From: GCA-003244245 sp035997545
GTDB taxonomy: Bacteria; Actinomycetota; Actinomycetes; Mycobacteriales; Pseudonocardiaceae
NCBI GenBank assembly: GCA_035997545.1
Contig: DASYIL010000222.1
Span: 1-15,549 of the forward strand
Length of the DNA stretch: 15,549 bases
Direction of reading: 5' to 3'
In this document: piece by piece, positions 1 to 6,010 of the stretch
Layout of the letters: every line of letters starts with the position of its first letter
Position numbering within the stretch: position 1 is the stretch's first letter
Program-made: the position numbers and the translations under genes
Notes under the pieces: model-generated
What the model was told of the DNA's origin: nothing
The model's database searches: none
Seen by the model: only the letters and a program-made list of their open reading frames with translations

Positions 1-371
1 CGCTGGAGCTACTGCCGCCACGTCGACTACTGCGCAATGTCGGGCTGTGGCGCCGCCGCAAGCAGAACAAGGCCAAGGTACGCGCGCTGCTGCTGGCGGA
101 GATCGCCCGCGGCCGTCGCGATCCGAACCTGGCGCAGCGGACCGACGCGCTGGCGATGATGGTGCGCAGCAACGACGAGGATGAACAGCCGATGACCGAT
201 CGGGAGCTCGTTGACTAGGTAGTCACGCTGTTGCTGGCCGGGCATGAGACTACTGCCGCCGCACTGGCCTGGACCTTCGAGCGGCTGACCCGCAACCCCG
301 CCCTGCTGAAACGCACCGCGCAAGCCGCTGCGAACTCCGATGACGCCTGGCTGGACGCAGTGTGCAAGGAG
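1..371 (+). pseudogene. Decayed cytochrome P450 gene fragment (internal part, window edge on the left)
   Basis: Read in the frame starting at base 3, this stretch aligns without gaps over 123 codons to residues 179-301 of the intact P450 at 1187-2506; by hand count 84 of 123 residues match. The I-helix oxygen-binding motif survives as AGHETTAAAL, and the alignment ends at the first Glu of ExxR (VCKE). The gene is broken twice. A TAG at 216-218 replaces the Gln codon of the intact copy (VDQLV), and after base 371 the reading becomes unrelated sequence and stops at 470, so the rest of ExxR and the heme-binding Cys loop are missing. The 5' part lies outside the window. It is best read as a dead tandem paralogue of the P450 about 1.7 kb downstream. 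The substrate cannot be told. Confidence 0.85.
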
Positions 372-502
372 AGCAACCCGTACTGGCCACGTGAACGGCG
401 TATCCAGCCGGATGGGTGCCACACCGATGCAGGCGAACGACGTCACACGAATGAGTCATCCGGTGTTTAGTGATCTTCCATGGGGGTATGTCAAGTTTCT
501 CC

Positions 503-536
503 AGTTGGGGTACGGAAGTTAGTTGGGGGTACGGAA
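503..536 (+). repeat. Short direct repeat upstream of the acidic small ORF
   Basis: AGTTGGGGTACGGAA (503-517) is followed by AGTTGGGGGTACGGAA (521-536), a period of about 18 nt. It lies between the P450 remnant and the small ORF at 555. It could be slippage debris or a protein-binding site; nothing shows which. Confidence 0.5.
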
Positions 537-554
537 ACGGAAGGGAATCTGGCG

Positions 555-845
555 ATGACTGACCCAGAAGGTACGCCACAGGAAACCGAAAGCATGCCAC
601 AGGAAACCGAACATGATCGCGAGTCTTCAACTGACGAGGCGACAGCAACTGACGAGGCGACGGTTGACGTCAACCAGGAGGCAGAGAAAAAGGGATTGAC
701 CGCCGACTACCAGATAGAAGGGGAAAAGGCGGCGGCCGCCGACTACCAGACGCGCCTGGAGGAGTTCGACAACGTCGAGTCTCCGGTCTCAGTGGTGACA
801 TTGCCGGTGAAAACCCCCAATCAAGAGAAGAGCGATGAGGTGTAA
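555..845 (+). CDS. Hypothetical acidic, repeat-rich small protein (96 aa)
   Basis: I do not recognise this protein. The ATG at 555 is preferred over the ATG at 480 because GGAAGGGA lies upstream at usable distance and the 25 residues before it look like translated non-coding sequence. The N-terminal half is very rich in Glu, Asp, Thr and Ser and has no hydrophobic segment; the C-terminal half (from about residue 45) has the pattern LTADYQ...AAADYQ and ends in a more ordered-looking stretch. Three internal DNA duplications shape it: CCACAGGAAACCGAA at 576 and 597, ACTGACGAGGCGAC at 630 and 648, CCGCCGACTACCAGA at 700 and 736. Base composition is visibly less GC-rich than the flanking genes. 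It is probably a disordered cytoplasmic protein or a young gene; it may also not be expressed. Confidence 0.5.
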   Translation: MTDPEGTPQETESMPQETEHDRESSTDEATATDEATVDVNQEAEKKGLTADYQIEGEKAAAADYQTRLEEFDNVESPVSVVTLPVKTPNQEKSDEV

Positions 846-1186
846 CTCGTAACCCATACGCTTGTTATCTCGCGGGTCTGTTGTTCCGCGTCAATGTGGC
901 TTGGCCAAGTACTATCGTAGGCTGGCCGCTCCATCGCACGTCACTCGAGCCAGTGCCACACCCGTTGGGGAATGCGCTAGTGGAGCAGGGCGCCGGTACC
1001 AGCAGTGGCGTCGAAGATGGCGGCTAACTCGACTGCACGGGCTATCTTGGCCCACCGGCGGGCGCCCTCGCCGAGGCGAGGAAACCACCTCCTCCGGGTC
1101 GCCCGCCGACGCCGGATCGTCGGCACCCGAGCCGGTCGACGTAACGTTGACGTAACATCGGCCTGGAACACGTAGAGTGCCAGAAC
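846..1186. other. Non-coding gap (341 nt) between small ORF and P450
   Basis: I see no convincing gene on either strand; the open frames here have poor codon character and no plausible ribosome site. The only structure I can point to is the 11-nt-period direct repeat and TAnnnT hexamer just before the P450 start, listed separately. Confidence 0.5.
1138..1178 (+). promoter_or_regulatory. P450 upstream region: direct repeat and possible -10
   Basis: GACGTAAC occurs at 1138-1145 and 1149-1156, 11 nt apart, i.e. about one helical turn, which fits a dimeric or tandem regulator site. TAGAGT at 1173-1178 ends 8 nt before the P450 ATG and could be the -10 of a leaderless or near-leaderless transcript. 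TTGACG at 1147-1152 would be a good -35 but is 20 nt from that hexamer, which is too far. All of this is inference from pattern. Confidence 0.35.
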
Positions 1187-2506
1187 ATGGTGCGCACACT
1201 GCCCCCCGGCCCGCCACTGCCGGCGCTGCTTCAGGCTGGGCTGCTCTGGCTGGACCCCATTCGCTTCGTCCACGCCTGCCACCGGCGCTACGGCGATCGG
1301 TTCACGATCCGGATTCCGGGGATAGGCACGCTCGTCTTTCTGACCGACCCGGAGGACATCAGATCGGTAGCGCGTGGCGACCCGGCGATCTTCCATGCTG
1401 GGGAGGCGGCCACCCCGCTCGGCGAGGTACTGGGGGCGAAGTCACTGATCAGGCTCGACGACAAGAAGCACAGGCGCAGCCGCGGGATGATGCTGCCCGC
1501 GTTCCACGGTGACTCGGTACGCCGGCAGGTCGCCGAGATGGTCGCCGTCACTGCCGACGATGTCGCGCGCTGGCCGGTGGGCGAACAATTCCCGTTGTAC
1601 CCCCGGATGCAGAGGATCACTCTCGAGGTCATCCTGCGCACCGTCATCGGAGTGCACGATGAGAGCCGGCTCGCTGCGCTGCGGACCGCGTTGCCGCCGA
1701 TGCTGGAGATCGGCTCACCACTGGAGCTGATCCCGCCGCCGCAGGTGCTGCGCCGGTTCGGACCGTGGCGACGCCGCGCGCAGCGCAACGCTGCCGCCCG
1801 GGCGCTACTCGCCGACGAGATCACCCGCTGCCGCCAGGACCCGCAGTTGTCGCACCGGACCGACGCGCTGGCCATGCTGGTACGCAACGTCGACGGCGCG
1901 GGGGTACCGATGGCCGACGACGAGCTCGTCGACCAGCTCGTCACCCTCCTGCTGGCCGGACACGATACCACTGCCACCGCGCTGTCCTGGGCCTTCGAGC
2001 GGTTGACCCGCGACCCCGCGCTGCTCGACCGCACCGCGCAGGCCGCCGCTGACTCCGACGATGTCTGGCTGGACGCGGTGTGCAAGGAGACCCTGCGGGT
2101 GCGGCCGGTAGTCTTCGAGTTCGCCCGCAAACTGACCGCACCGGTTCAGCTCGCCGGCTACCACATCCCGGCCGGCATCATCCTGGCGCCCAGTATCAAC
2201 CTGGTGCATCACAGCAACCGGCATTACCCCGACCCGGACGTGTTCCGGCCGCAGCGATTCCTCGATCAGCGGGCCGACCCGGCCGTCTGGCTGCCTTTCG
2301 GCGGCGGAGTGCGACGCTGCCTCGGCGCTACCTTCGCCCAGGTCGAGATGCGCACCGTACTGCGGGAAGTCCTGCGCAGGATCGAGTTGTCCTCGACCAC
2401 CGCGCCGGACGAGTCGGTAAAGCCGCGCCACGTGACCATGGTGCCGAGCCAGGGCGCGATGGTCACCGTGCGCCGCCGCATCGCCGCCGCTGACCGGGTC
2501 GCATGA
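1187..2506 (+). CDS. Cytochrome P450 (439 aa)
   Basis: This is a complete heme-thiolate monooxygenase. The N-terminus has LPPGPPLP without a membrane anchor, as in soluble bacterial P450s. The I-helix motif AGHDTTATAL is at residues 257-266, with the acid-alcohol pair D260/T261. ExxR is E301/R304 in KETLR, and the heme loop FGGGVRRCLGA places the axial ligand at Cys378. The start is the ATG at 1187, since the PPGP segment follows at once. The look is of the CYP110/CYP135-like bacterial group with an LPPGP N-terminus; that assignment is from memory. No ferredoxin or reductase gene is adjacent, so electrons must come from partners elsewhere. The substrate is unknown. A decayed paralogue lies upstream. 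Confidence 0.95.
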   Translation: MVRTLPPGPPLPALLQAGLLWLDPIRFVHACHRRYGDRFTIRIPGIGTLVFLTDPEDIRSVARGDPAIFHAGEAATPLGEVLGAKSLIRLDDKKHRRSRGMMLPAFHGDSVRRQVAEMVAVTADDVARWPVGEQFPLYPRMQRITLEVILRTVIGVHDESRLAALRTALPPMLEIGSPLELIPPPQVLRRFGPWRRRAQRNAAARALLADEITRCRQDPQLSHRTDALAMLVRNVDGAGVPMADDELVDQLVTLLLAGHDTTATALSWAFERLTRDPALLDRTAQAAADSDDVWLDAVCKETLRVRPVVFEFARKLTAPVQLAGYHIPAGIILAPSINLVHHSNRHYPDPDVFRPQRFLDQRADPAVWLPFGGGVRRCLGATFAQVEMRTVLREVLRRIELSSTTAPDESVKPRHVTMVPSQGAMVTVRRRIAAADRVA

Positions 2507-2568
2507 CATTGCAGCTGGAGATCGATAAATTCGCCCTCTAGACGTTGTGTCCGCGATGAGGGGGAAAA

Positions 2569-2991
2569 ATGATCGGAACAGCGAGTCGCACGGCAGTCCT
2601 GGTAGCGGCGCTGGCTGTGCTTGGTGTGCTCGGTGGCTGCGGCCGGGGGCCGGGGGCCGGCCCCAACCGGGTAGCCGCGGCCGCGGACGGCGCGTTGGCG
2701 GCACCGGCACCGGCACCGGTTGGGCCGACGTCCCACACGATCAGCATCACGATCCGAGGCGGGCAGGCCACCGGGGACACCGGCCGGGTGACCGTGCCGC
2801 TGGGTACGCCGGTCACCCTGGCGGTGACCAGTGACGTGGCCGACGCGATCTACGTGCACGGTTACGACCGGAAGGCCAAGATCCCCGCCGGCGGCACGAT
2901 CTCGGTCAGCTTCACCACGAACGCCTCCGGAGTCTTCGACGTGGAACTGGAGGAATCCAAGCTTCAGCTGCTTCAGCTGCACGTGACCTGA
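2569..2991 (+). CDS. Cupredoxin-fold lipoprotein (140 aa)
   Basis: The N-terminus is a lipoprotein signal: a basic start, a hydrophobic run at residues 9-22 and the lipobox LGGC with Cys24. An Ala/Pro-rich linker (about 35-52) leads to a single beta-rich domain (about 55-140) of plastocyanin/cupredoxin type, with the pattern of a VHGYD turn (96-100), an IPAG strand start and a GVFDVELEES C-terminal segment. The classic copper ligands (His-Cys-His-Met) are not present; only His97 and the near-terminal His138 are plausible, so copper binding is doubtful. GAGGGGG at 2558-2564 ends a few nt before the ATG. The stop overlaps the start of the next gene by one base (TGATG), so the lipoprotein and membrane protein are probably co-translated and work together at the outer face of the membrane. 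Confidence 0.82.
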   Translation: MIGTASRTAVLVAALAVLGVLGGCGRGPGAGPNRVAAAADGALAAPAPAPVGPTSHTISITIRGGQATGDTGRVTVPLGTPVTLAVTSDVADAIYVHGYDRKAKIPAGGTISVSFTTNASGVFDVELEESKLQLLQLHVT

Positions 2992-4301
2992 TGGTCCGCG
3001 CGCACGGTGTCGGCACTCGCAGCGACCTGCCGTTGCCGTTGTCGCTGGCGGTGATCGGTGCCGGGATGGCGCTGATGATCTCGTTCGTGGTGCTTGCCGT
3101 GCTGTGGCGCCGCCCCCGCCTGCACCGCGATGCCGGTATCCCGCTCCCGCCTGTGGTGACCAGGGTGGCCGACGCCAGCGCGATCGTTGCGCAGGACCTC
3201 ACCCTGGCAGCCGTGCTGCTAATCTGCGTGGTCGGCTTCATCGGTCCCACCGAACCCGGGCGCAATCTCGCGCCGTGGGCCTTGTTCGTCACCTTCTGGG
3301 TGGGACTGGTGCCGGTGTCGCTGCTGTTAGGACCGGTCTGGCGGGCGCTCAACCCGCTGCGGCTGGTGCACGACGGGCTCGCTGGGGTGCTGCGAGTCGA
3401 CCCCGAACGGGGGTTGCGGCCATTGCCGGAGCGGGTCGGCTACTGGCCGGCAGCGGTCTCGCTGGCCGGCTACGGCTGGTTCGAGCTGGTGTACCCCGAC
3501 CGCGCCGAGCCGGCCGCGACGGCCACCTTCATCACGACCTACGCGGTGGTCCACATCGCGGCGGCGGTCGTCTTCGGGCGGCGGTGGTTCGAGCGCGCCG
3601 ACGGCTTCGAGGTCTACTCGACGCTGCTCGGATCACTGTCCCCGCTGGCGCGCCGGTCCACCGACCGGGCTCTGGTGCTGCGCAACCCCCTGCACGGCAT
3701 GGAGGCGATGCCGGGTGGGCCGGGTCTGGTCGGTGTGGTGGTGGCGCTGGTCGGCACGACGGCCTACGACGGCCTGTCCCGCACGCTGTGGTGGCAAAGC
3801 ACCGTACCCCGTGGGATCGCGATCGCCACCATCGGGCTGGCCTGCTCGATGCTGCTGATCGGGGTGGTGTTCCTGCTCGGCACCTGGAGCCTGACGACCC
3901 GGCGCGCTGGCCTCCCCGATACGGGCGCACGCCCCCGGCCCGGCGCTTTCGCCCACACCCTGGTGCCGATCGCCGCCGGGTATGCCCTCGCGCACTACTT
4001 CTCGCTGCTGGTCTTCGACGGCCAGCTGGTCTTGATCCTGGCCAGCGACCCGTTCGCCAGCGGCGCCAACCTGCTGGGCACCGCGGAACGCACCATCGAC
4101 TACAACGTGCTCAGCACGTCGACCATCGCCACGGTCCAGGTGACGGCGATCGTGTTCGGACACCTGGTGGCTGCCGTCGGCGCGCACGACCGGGCGATTC
4201 GGCTACTACCGGCCAAGACCGCGGTGCGCACCCAGTACCCGCTGCTCGCGGCAATGGTCGCACTCACCATGGGCGCAGTCGGCCTGCTCTTCGCCGCGTG
4301 A
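2991..4301 (+). CDS. Polytopic membrane protein paired with cupredoxin lipoprotein (436 aa)
   Basis: About nine hydrophobic segments span the protein, at roughly residues 18-38, 62-85, 95-115, 177-197, 247-262, 275-302, 325-355, 383-403 and 417-435. The N-terminus reads MVRAHGVG...DLPLPL. Actinobacterial proteins of this look, next to a cupredoxin-like lipoprotein, are as I recall sometimes named fenitrothion hydrolase by automated pipelines. I see no catalytic motif that would justify that name and leave function open. The ATG overlaps the lipoprotein stop by one base, which indicates translational coupling. Plausible roles are metal or small-molecule handling together with the lipoprotein, but this is inference from context only. 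Confidence 0.8.
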   Translation: MVRAHGVGTRSDLPLPLSLAVIGAGMALMISFVVLAVLWRRPRLHRDAGIPLPPVVTRVADASAIVAQDLTLAAVLLICVVGFIGPTEPGRNLAPWALFVTFWVGLVPVSLLLGPVWRALNPLRLVHDGLAGVLRVDPERGLRPLPERVGYWPAAVSLAGYGWFELVYPDRAEPAATATFITTYAVVHIAAAVVFGRRWFERADGFEVYSTLLGSLSPLARRSTDRALVLRNPLHGMEAMPGGPGLVGVVVALVGTTAYDGLSRTLWWQSTVPRGIAIATIGLACSMLLIGVVFLLGTWSLTTRRAGLPDTGARPRPGAFAHTLVPIAAGYALAHYFSLLVFDGQLVLILASDPFASGANLLGTAERTIDYNVLSTSTIATVQVTAIVFGHLVAAVGAHDRAIRLLPAKTAVRTQYPLLAAMVALTMGAVGLLFAA

Positions 4302-4310
4302 CAAGGCCCT

Positions 4311-4357
4311 TGGCTGGGCCAGCAGCACCTCCTGTGCTGGCATGGGTAGGTCCAGCC
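4311..4357. terminator. Possible stem-loop after the membrane protein gene
   Basis: CAGCAC at 4323-4328 pairs with GTGCTG at 4334-4339 around a 5-nt loop, and flanking GGCTGG can pair with CCAGCC at 4352-4357. It begins about 10 nt after the stop at 4301. There is no T-run, so it is a weak terminator candidate at best. Confidence 0.3.
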
Positions 4358-4506
4358 ATCGCCGAGCCGCACCGAATAGGCGGTGAGGCTCTCACAGTAA
4401 TTGAAGATCCGGTGGGACCGATCAGGAGAACGGCCGCGCGGTATGGTGATCCCTGGCTCCTCGAACGGCAACCAGGGCGGCGAGCAACGCTGACCGCTAC
4501 CCGGCC

Positions 4507-4520
4507 TATGATCCCGGGCG
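4507..4520 (+). promoter_or_regulatory. -10 hexamer TATGAT for a leaderless nitrobindin transcript
   Basis: TATGAT at 4507-4512 matches the -10 consensus at five of six bases and ends 7 nt before the GTG at 4520. That is the spacing expected when transcription begins on the start codon. No Shine-Dalgarno precedes this GTG, which fits. No clear -35 is visible. Confidence 0.5.
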
Positions 4521-5152
4521 TGACAGGCGGTTCCAACGGTTCCCCCGACGACGAGATGCTGCGAGTCGCCGCCGAGCGCGCGCAGAACACCCGAGTCTTG
4601 AATCTTCCCGAGTTCACCGACCTGCCGATCTCCGGTGACACCGCGAACCTGCGCGAGGGGCCCGAGCTGCACCCCGCCTGCCTGGCGTTGCTACCGCTGG
4701 TCGGGGTGTGGCGCGGCGAAGGCGAGGTCGTCTACCCGACCATCAGCGGGCCATACCACGTCGGCCAGCAGATGGTGATCTGCCACGACGGGCGGCCCTT
4801 CCTGCGGTATGAGTCGCGGGCTTGGCTGCTCGACGACGCCGGCAAGGTGATCCGACGCGCCGCACGCGAGACCGGGTTCTGGCGACCTCAACCCGACGAC
4901 AGCATCGAGTTGCTCGCCACGCACGCCACCGGCATCGTGGAGATCTACTACGGGCAGCCACGAAACCAGACCTCGTGGGAACTGGCCACCGATGCTGTGG
5001 TGCGCACCTCGTCGGCCAAGGCGGTCACCGGTGCGCACCGGCTCTACGGCATCGTCGAGGGCGGCGACCTCGCCTACGTCGAACAACGCGCGATGGTAGG
5101 CCAGCCGATGCAGCCGCACGTGTCCATGCGGCTGCATCGGGTGATCGGGTAG
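4520..5152 (+). CDS. FABP/nitrobindin-family heme-binding beta-barrel protein (210 aa)
   Basis: The family (DUF1794; mycobacterial Rv2717c is the known relative) forms a 10-strand barrel that binds heme; members are proposed to isomerise peroxynitrite or sense NO. The family signature GVWRGEG is at residues 62-68, preceded by the N-terminal extension with TANLREGPELHPACLALLPL that is usual in actinomycete members. His200 in QPHVSMRLHRV is likely the proximal heme ligand by position. The GTG at 4520 is chosen because TATGAT sits 7 nt upstream and because it gives the MTGG... start. An in-frame ATG at 4508 overlaps that hexamer and would add four residues. The frame stays open far upstream over the membrane gene, which is coincidental. 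It lies upstream of nur and ygfZ, an arrangement I recall from Streptomyces. Confidence 0.88.
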   Translation: MTGGSNGSPDDEMLRVAAERAQNTRVLNLPEFTDLPISGDTANLREGPELHPACLALLPLVGVWRGEGEVVYPTISGPYHVGQQMVICHDGRPFLRYESRAWLLDDAGKVIRRAARETGFWRPQPDDSIELLATHATGIVEIYYGQPRNQTSWELATDAVVRTSSAKAVTGAHRLYGIVEGGDLAYVEQRAMVGQPMQPHVSMRLHRVIG

Positions 5153-5155
5153 CCG

Positions 5156-5217
5156 CGTTCTGAATGCAGACTGCGGTAAAGCAACACCCGATTACTGCAG
5201 AGTCTGCATCCAGAAAC
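5156..5217. repeat. Dispersed imperfect inverted repeat, copy 1 (possible bidirectional terminator)
   Basis: The left arm begins GCGTTCTGAATGCAGACT and the reverse of the right arm begins GCGTTTCTGGATGCAGACT, giving arms of about 25-28 nt around a short loop. It starts 4 nt after the nitrobindin stop. A related copy is at 12225-12286 after purL. The leftward leader described at 5239-5445 also runs into it, so it may end transcripts from both sides. There is no T-run. A small non-autonomous mobile repeat is the other reading. Confidence 0.7.
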
Positions 5218-5238
5218 GCGCGTGGGGTTGCCCAGACA

Positions 5239-5325
5239 GCAGTCAGCCCCCGGAGTGCCTGCCGCGCGAAACGGCAAGCCCGAGCGGGACTGGTGCTCGG
5301 GTGACCCCGGGGGCCGGGTGACTGC
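5239..5325 (-). ncRNA. Branched structured RNA element in the leader region
   Basis: A two-part closing stem pairs 5239-5245 with 5319-5325 (7 bp) and 5246-5253 with 5307-5314 (8 bp), with a 4-nt bulge at 5315-5318. It encloses two hairpins: 5260-5264 with 5272-5276, and 5279-5285 with 5295-5301. I place it on the minus strand because a promoter, a strong ribosome site and a short ORF on that strand lie just upstream of it, but the fold is nearly the same on the plus strand. Family not identified. GC-rich DNA folds easily, so the 15-bp closing stem is the main support. Confidence 0.45.
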
Positions 5326-5381
5326 CTTGGATTCGCTGGCCGCCTCCTGCGGAGGTAGCCCTTCCACGACCGTCGGCGGCG

Positions 5382-5420
5382 CTAGCTGGCAGCCACCTCA
5401 CGAGTCCTATAGCCGTTCAA
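5382..5420 (-). CDS. Putative 12-codon leader peptide (MNGYRTREVAAS)
   Basis: A TTG at 5420-5418 opens a 12-codon frame ending in TAG at 5384-5382. It is credible only because of what precedes it: GAAAGGAGGTGGTCC on the minus strand (5439-5425), which can pair along all 15 nt with the 16S rRNA 3' end, one pair being G-U. The core GGAGG ends 10 nt before the TTG. A leftward promoter is 30-60 nt upstream. The structured element follows the stop by about 55 nt, the layout of an attenuator or regulatory leader. There is no full-length gene on the minus strand downstream before the nitrobindin 3' end, so what it would regulate is unclear. Confidence 0.4.
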   Translation of the reverse strand: MNGYRTREVAAS

Positions 5421-5424
5421 CCTT

Positions 5425-5439
5425 GGACCACCTCCTTTC
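5425..5439 (-). promoter_or_regulatory. Unusually long Shine-Dalgarno (anti-16S) sequence
   Basis: The minus strand reads GAAAGGAGGTGGTCC. The bacterial 16S 3' end is GGATCACCTCCTTTC, so 14 of 15 bases are complementary and the last is a G-U pair. Ordinary sites in this window pair over 4-7 nt. Read on the plus strand it would be an anti-Shine-Dalgarno copy. Confidence 0.6.
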
Positions 5440-5451
5440 ACGTGTACCTGC

Positions 5452-5481
5452 ACGCTATCCGCGCCATGCCTAGCTCGGCAA
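5452..5481 (-). promoter_or_regulatory. Leftward promoter TTGCCG-18-TAGCGT
   Basis: On the minus strand TTGCCG (5481-5476) and TAGCGT (5457-5452) are separated by 18 nt, a good match to a housekeeping actinobacterial promoter. The start would be near 5445, only about 6 nt before the long Shine-Dalgarno. It points away from nur. Confidence 0.5.
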
Positions 5482-5550
5482 CGTCAATGGCCAGCCGCCG
5501 TGCACGGCACCGATACCCGTTGGGGCACAGCATCCGACGCCACCTCGGCA

Positions 5551-5564
5551 TACCATCACGGTTG
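5551..5564 (+). promoter_or_regulatory. -10 hexamer TACCAT for leaderless nur
   Basis: TACCAT at 5551-5556 ends exactly 7 nt before the GTG start at 5564, and there is no Shine-Dalgarno. This matches the TAnnnT spacing seen for leaderless transcripts. The -35 is not clear. Confidence 0.4.
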
Positions 5565-6010
5565 TGGATGCCACCCTGCGCCGTACGCTGCATGAACGCG
5601 GGATGCGGATGACCCCCCAACGGCAACTGGTGCTCGACGCGGTGCGCGCCCTGGAGCACGCCACTCCGGAGCGGATCTGCGAGCACGTACAGCGCGTCGC
5701 GCCCGCAGTCAACATCACCACGATCTACCGCACCCTCGACCTGCTCGAGGGCCTCGAGCTGGTCCGACATACTCATCTCGGGCACGGCGCGCCGAGCTAC
5801 TCCACCCAGGCGCATGACCATGTGCACCTGGTGTGCCACCGTTGCGGGGTGGTCACCGAGGTGCCTACCGAGGTTCTCACCGAGCTCACCGAGCGACTGT
5901 CGGACCGATTCGGGTTCACGCTGGACCCCAGCCACCTGGCGCTGTCCGGGCGCTGCGTGCGCTGCACCGAGCACGGAGGGGCCGAGCACCAGACGGCCGA
6001 CGGCTCGTGA
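5564..6010 (+). CDS. nur: Fur-family metalloregulator, probable Nur (nickel) (148 aa)
   Basis: This is a Fur-family repressor: a winged helix (about 1-80, with MTPQRQLVLDAV and the recognition segment NITTIYRTLDLLEGL) and a metal-binding dimerisation domain. Two CxxC pairs, C91/C94 and C131/C134, form the structural zinc site. Histidines H32, H84, H86 and H88, and H69, H71 and H124, fall where Streptomyces Nur carries its M-site and Ni-site ligands, and THLGHGAPSY is like Nur. The neighbourhood (nitrobindin gene before, ygfZ after) also resembles the Streptomyces nur locus as I recall it. Nur represses nickel uptake and Fe-superoxide dismutase genes when nickel is present. The start is the GTG at 5564. 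Its stop overlaps the ygfZ start by 4 nt. A general peroxide or iron sensor remains possible. Confidence 0.85.
   Translation: MDATLRRTLHERGMRMTPQRQLVLDAVRALEHATPERICEHVQRVAPAVNITTIYRTLDLLEGLELVRHTHLGHGAPSYSTQAHDHVHLVCHRCGVVTEVPTEVLTELTERLSDRFGFTLDPSHLALSGRCVRCTEHGGAEHQTADGS

Noticed and set aside
27..446. Minus-strand frame over the P450 remnant, checked as a transposase fragment
   Set aside because: No transposase motif could be recognised, and the plus strand explains most of the interval as P450.
662..675. Perfect palindrome GGTTGACGTCAACC as an operator
   Set aside because: It lies inside a plausible coding frame far from any start; a single 14-nt palindrome is weak evidence.
862..1155. 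97-codon plus-strand frame before the P450
   Set aside because: It has no ribosome site, Arg/Gly-rich shadow-like composition and no recognisable similarity.
3104..4507. Long open frame (+) running through the membrane protein gene into the nitrobindin gene
   Set aside because: The upstream 460 or so codons are Arg/Pro/Gly-rich out-of-frame translation of the membrane protein gene. Only the part from 4508/4520 has family similarity.
5239..5325. Plus-strand reading of the structured element as a SAM-IV-like riboswitch
   Set aside because: GAGTGCC after the closing stem and GGTGCTCGGGTGA before its 3' strand recall SAM-IV sequences from memory, but the conserved GGCAACC core is absent, the downstream genes are not sulfur genes, and the promoter and ribosome signals point the other way. 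An Infernal search would settle it.
5400..5440. tRNA-like GTTCAACC segment
   Set aside because: No acceptor or anticodon arms could be folded around it on either strand.
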